Below are positions 61,816 to 64,000 of a stretch of DNA of 64,000 nt, in pieces. Positions within the stretch are counted from its first letter, which is position 1. Each line of letters opens with the position of its first letter. The notes beneath the pieces were generated by a model that ran no database searches, was not told the DNA's origin, and saw only the letters and a list, made by a program, of their open reading frames with translations. Source of the stretch: Notospermus geniculatus (lineage: Eukaryota > Nemertea > Pilidiophora > Heteronemertea > Lineidae); the NCBI GenBank assembly GCA_002633025.1, contig NMRB01000044.1:272938-336937 (forward strand), written 5' to 3'. Made by a program: the position numbers and the translations under genes.

Positions 61816-61951
61816 AAGAGATGAAAAGCACAAAAATTGACACACAATATATGATGAATAACAAGGCAATTTCCAGAGTTTTTGCGAATTTTCGACCCCA
61901 ACCGGGGTCTTCTTCAGGCTGGTACTTTACAATCCGAAACTCTAGAACAGA
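61816..61951. mobile_element. 136-bp insertion with 14-bp target-site duplication
   Basis: Flanked on both sides by CTGTTGGCCTCCCA (61802-61815 and 61952-61965); copy A has this 14-mer once (49036-49049), an empty site. The inserted DNA shares about 90 bases with 33498-33589. The length of the duplicated site suggests target-primed retroposition rather than a cut-and-paste element; no coding frame. Confidence 0.85.
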
Positions 61952-63467
61952 CTGTTGGCCTCCCAGCTCGTTTCTCCCTTGCTTTTCAAACAGTACCGAG
62001 GGTCACTCCGGATGTCACCGATTATGATAGATGGACCATGATGAGGCGATGATACATACAACATTATTGATCTCGTATAGCCCTGCACGGGTGTCTAATG
62101 GACAGCCGCCCAGACAAATAGCCTATTTGGATGACAATGCTGATACGATTAGGTCACTGTATGTTACAGGGTCATTGCTCTCACAGACCCTACACACATC
62201 ATGACAATCATCGAGTATACCATGGGATGGGTTAAAAAAAAGTTGGCTCGTAGCTCGTATTTTGTGTGAATGGCACCTTGACGTTTTTATCTGACACATC
62301 ATCCTGGGCCATAAGGGTTGATCACAGAAGTATTCTGACCTTATGCCAGACTGACCAAACGCACAGTTTGAATGGAAACAAACGCCAGGTTGACCAAATG
62401 CCAAGGAATATCCAATGACACGTATGCAGAAAACCAATACCAACATACTAGATATTTGTATGTCATACCAAAGCATCTCTTAACCTTATGTGGCTGTTTG
62501 TACATTCTGAGTGGGTTTCATCCGCAGTCCCGAAGGTTATAGGTAGGCATCCTGCCACTTGGCGAGACAGGGAACCTGCGGTCTACATCATTGATTCCTG
62601 CCGCAATATGGGCTACTAAATCTTCGAGCGGCTAACGAACGTAACGAGGAACTTGGTTAGGTTGCTGGAATCAGCGCCGGTATGATGTTGGCCCCAAGTT
62701 TGTCTTGGTGTCGAGAGGGTTTAAGGCGATAACGAAGGCAACGGACGACACCAAGTGAAATGCCAGTGAGAAAAAATCTCCTGATCCATTCTGATTCACT
62801 CAAAATTACCGGCCGTACACGTCTACAAAAGCCATTACACCGTCACCTGACGAACATGGGCTGCAGCCGAAAAGTACCATTCAGACTGACATTTGGTCCG
62901 ATGATAACGGTCTTGGTCAGGATTAACGCTGGTATAATTAGATGGTCCAATCATGGCGAAATGTCATCATATCAATGTGTCTAGACACTGTATGAACAGC
63001 TAGCTCGTCCCGACCCTGGAGTCGTTTGTACTTGAATTGGTTCATTCATTCATGTAGAAAAACCTCATACATGTCTACAGGGTATACACACCACTTGTGC
63101 CCACTTTTTCTGCCAAATTCTAGGTACATGTATGTTACTTCGTTGACAGGTCCACAATTCCACGATAATCCTTCTCGTTTTTCACCCTAGTTGACAAATG
63201 GACAGTGACATTTATAAGGAAGAAACGTTTTAGTGGCCTGTATTGCTTTTAAGATTAATCACTGGTGTGACATGTCCGCATGGCTTTGTTAAAAGGTGTT
63301 GTTGAGGGTTGGTGACATAATCCTTCACAAAGGAACACTACGGGTTGATCCACAGTACAATAGGGCCCAAACTTTGATTTGAGGGAAAATATGATCCCTG
63401 TAATAGGATCAGGAATTTGAGACAATGTGAATGTGCTTTCTGGAGTTAGTCAGTCGCTGGACATAGA

Positions 63468-63666
63468 CTGCACCTTGCGGCAGGGGCAATTACTCTGCGA
63501 ACCTAGCCACTTGCAGCAAGGTTGCGACTCGTACGTGGTATGACACAGAACAACAAAGGCAATTAGAGGAAGCAACAAGGCCAGAGTTGGCAGTTGCCTT
63601 GGTGGTGTTGCTCACTCCACTCAACGTGCTAGCTGTAATCACAATTAGGTTCTGTCGGTGGTAGAG
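63468..63666 (+). CDS. Possible last exon with a transmembrane segment, unknown gene (copy B)
   Basis: Counterpart of 50550-50748, reading TAPCGRGNYSANLATCSKVA through ELAVALVVLLTPLNVLAVIT to ITIRFCRW and stop. Three substitutions against copy A (Asp to Gly, Asn to Tyr, Ser to Arg), frame intact. Same doubts as for copy A. Confidence 0.25.
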
Positions 63667-64000
63667 CGTTTCAAACCTGACGTGCCTGAAGGGCACGTTG
63701 ATGGACGAGCATACAGCAGACCTTCCGGTGTAAATGCCGTTATTTGTCAAGCAAGGTTGGGGATGCGTTTCTGAATCACAGTCGTGTTTAATCCACTGTA
63801 GTTAAGAGGACGATATCGGCGGTTAGCCATGGCTTGTCTCATACATTTCTAGCATGACTTATTTGATACCTTATTGAGACAAGTGAAATTTGCTCAACAA
63901 ACCAAGATCCTTTGATCCTGCATTGGGCCCGGTTGGGTCATTCTGTTCACTCATTGCACATGTTTCAAATGACTTTGGGGGAAGTGCCTATCGATCTTGG

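Larger units (their letters stand above)
58735..64000. repeat. Large duplicated block, copy B (runs off the window)
   Basis: Second copy of 46127-51079. It includes 60417-61153, which fills the place of the gap and unique block in copy A, and a 136-bp insertion at 61816-61951. Confidence 0.93.

Noticed and set aside
1-64000. CRISPR arrays, bacterial operons, prophage or plasmid functions
   Set aside because: No regularly spaced short repeats, no dense long frames and no Shine-Dalgarno-led gene runs; the interrupted receptor gene shows this is animal nuclear DNA.

Overview
This window looks like nuclear DNA from an animal, probably a highly polymorphic marine invertebrate; I cannot name the species. 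It has short exons with GT-AG introns of roughly 0.8 to 4 kb and no operons. Small foldback elements are abundant, TACATGTA-type palindromes are frequent, there are three runs of N, and several large direct repeats have abutting or nearby copies.

The only gene I recognise with confidence is on the minus strand, between about 18.35 kb and 1.9 kb. Six consecutive exons, plus a duplicate of the first of them, encode most of the extracellular Venus-flytrap domain of a class C G-protein-coupled receptor related to the GABA-B receptor (GABBR1-like). The start of the domain and the seven-helix part were not found here; the latter should lie beyond base 1. The four cysteines of the two domain disulfides are present, but most residues that contact GABA in GABBR1 are replaced, which suggests an orphan or differently tuned receptor. 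The junction between two exons (3165 and 2154) is out of phase by one base.

Layout. 1-14.8 kb: receptor exons separated by intron DNA with three or more foldback elements. 14.8-21.1 kb: a 3.0-kb direct duplication, each copy carrying the same receptor exon, with transposon-like terminal sequences at the junction. 21.1-24 kb: a foldback-rich element and unassigned DNA. 24-31 kb: a 3.4-3.6-kb direct duplication with indel differences. 31-33.2 kb: a possible minus-strand exon. 33.2-38.9 kb: a 2.8-kb direct duplication whose copies meet at a single N. 39.6 kb: a good candidate signal-peptide first exon on the minus strand. 40-46 kb: nothing recognised. 46.1-51.1 and 58.7-64 kb: two copies of a block of about 5 kb, the first interrupted by a gap. 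53 kb: a 0.42-kb duplication, again meeting at a single N, carrying a palindromic minisatellite. 56.4-58.6 kb: another 0.8-kb duplication.

Many of these duplications are best explained as two alleles laid end to end by the assembler, although real tandem duplication is possible for some. The allele-like pairs are useful: they reveal empty and filled sites of small mobile elements. They also show that most short open frames here are broken or altered in the other copy and are therefore unlikely to be genes.
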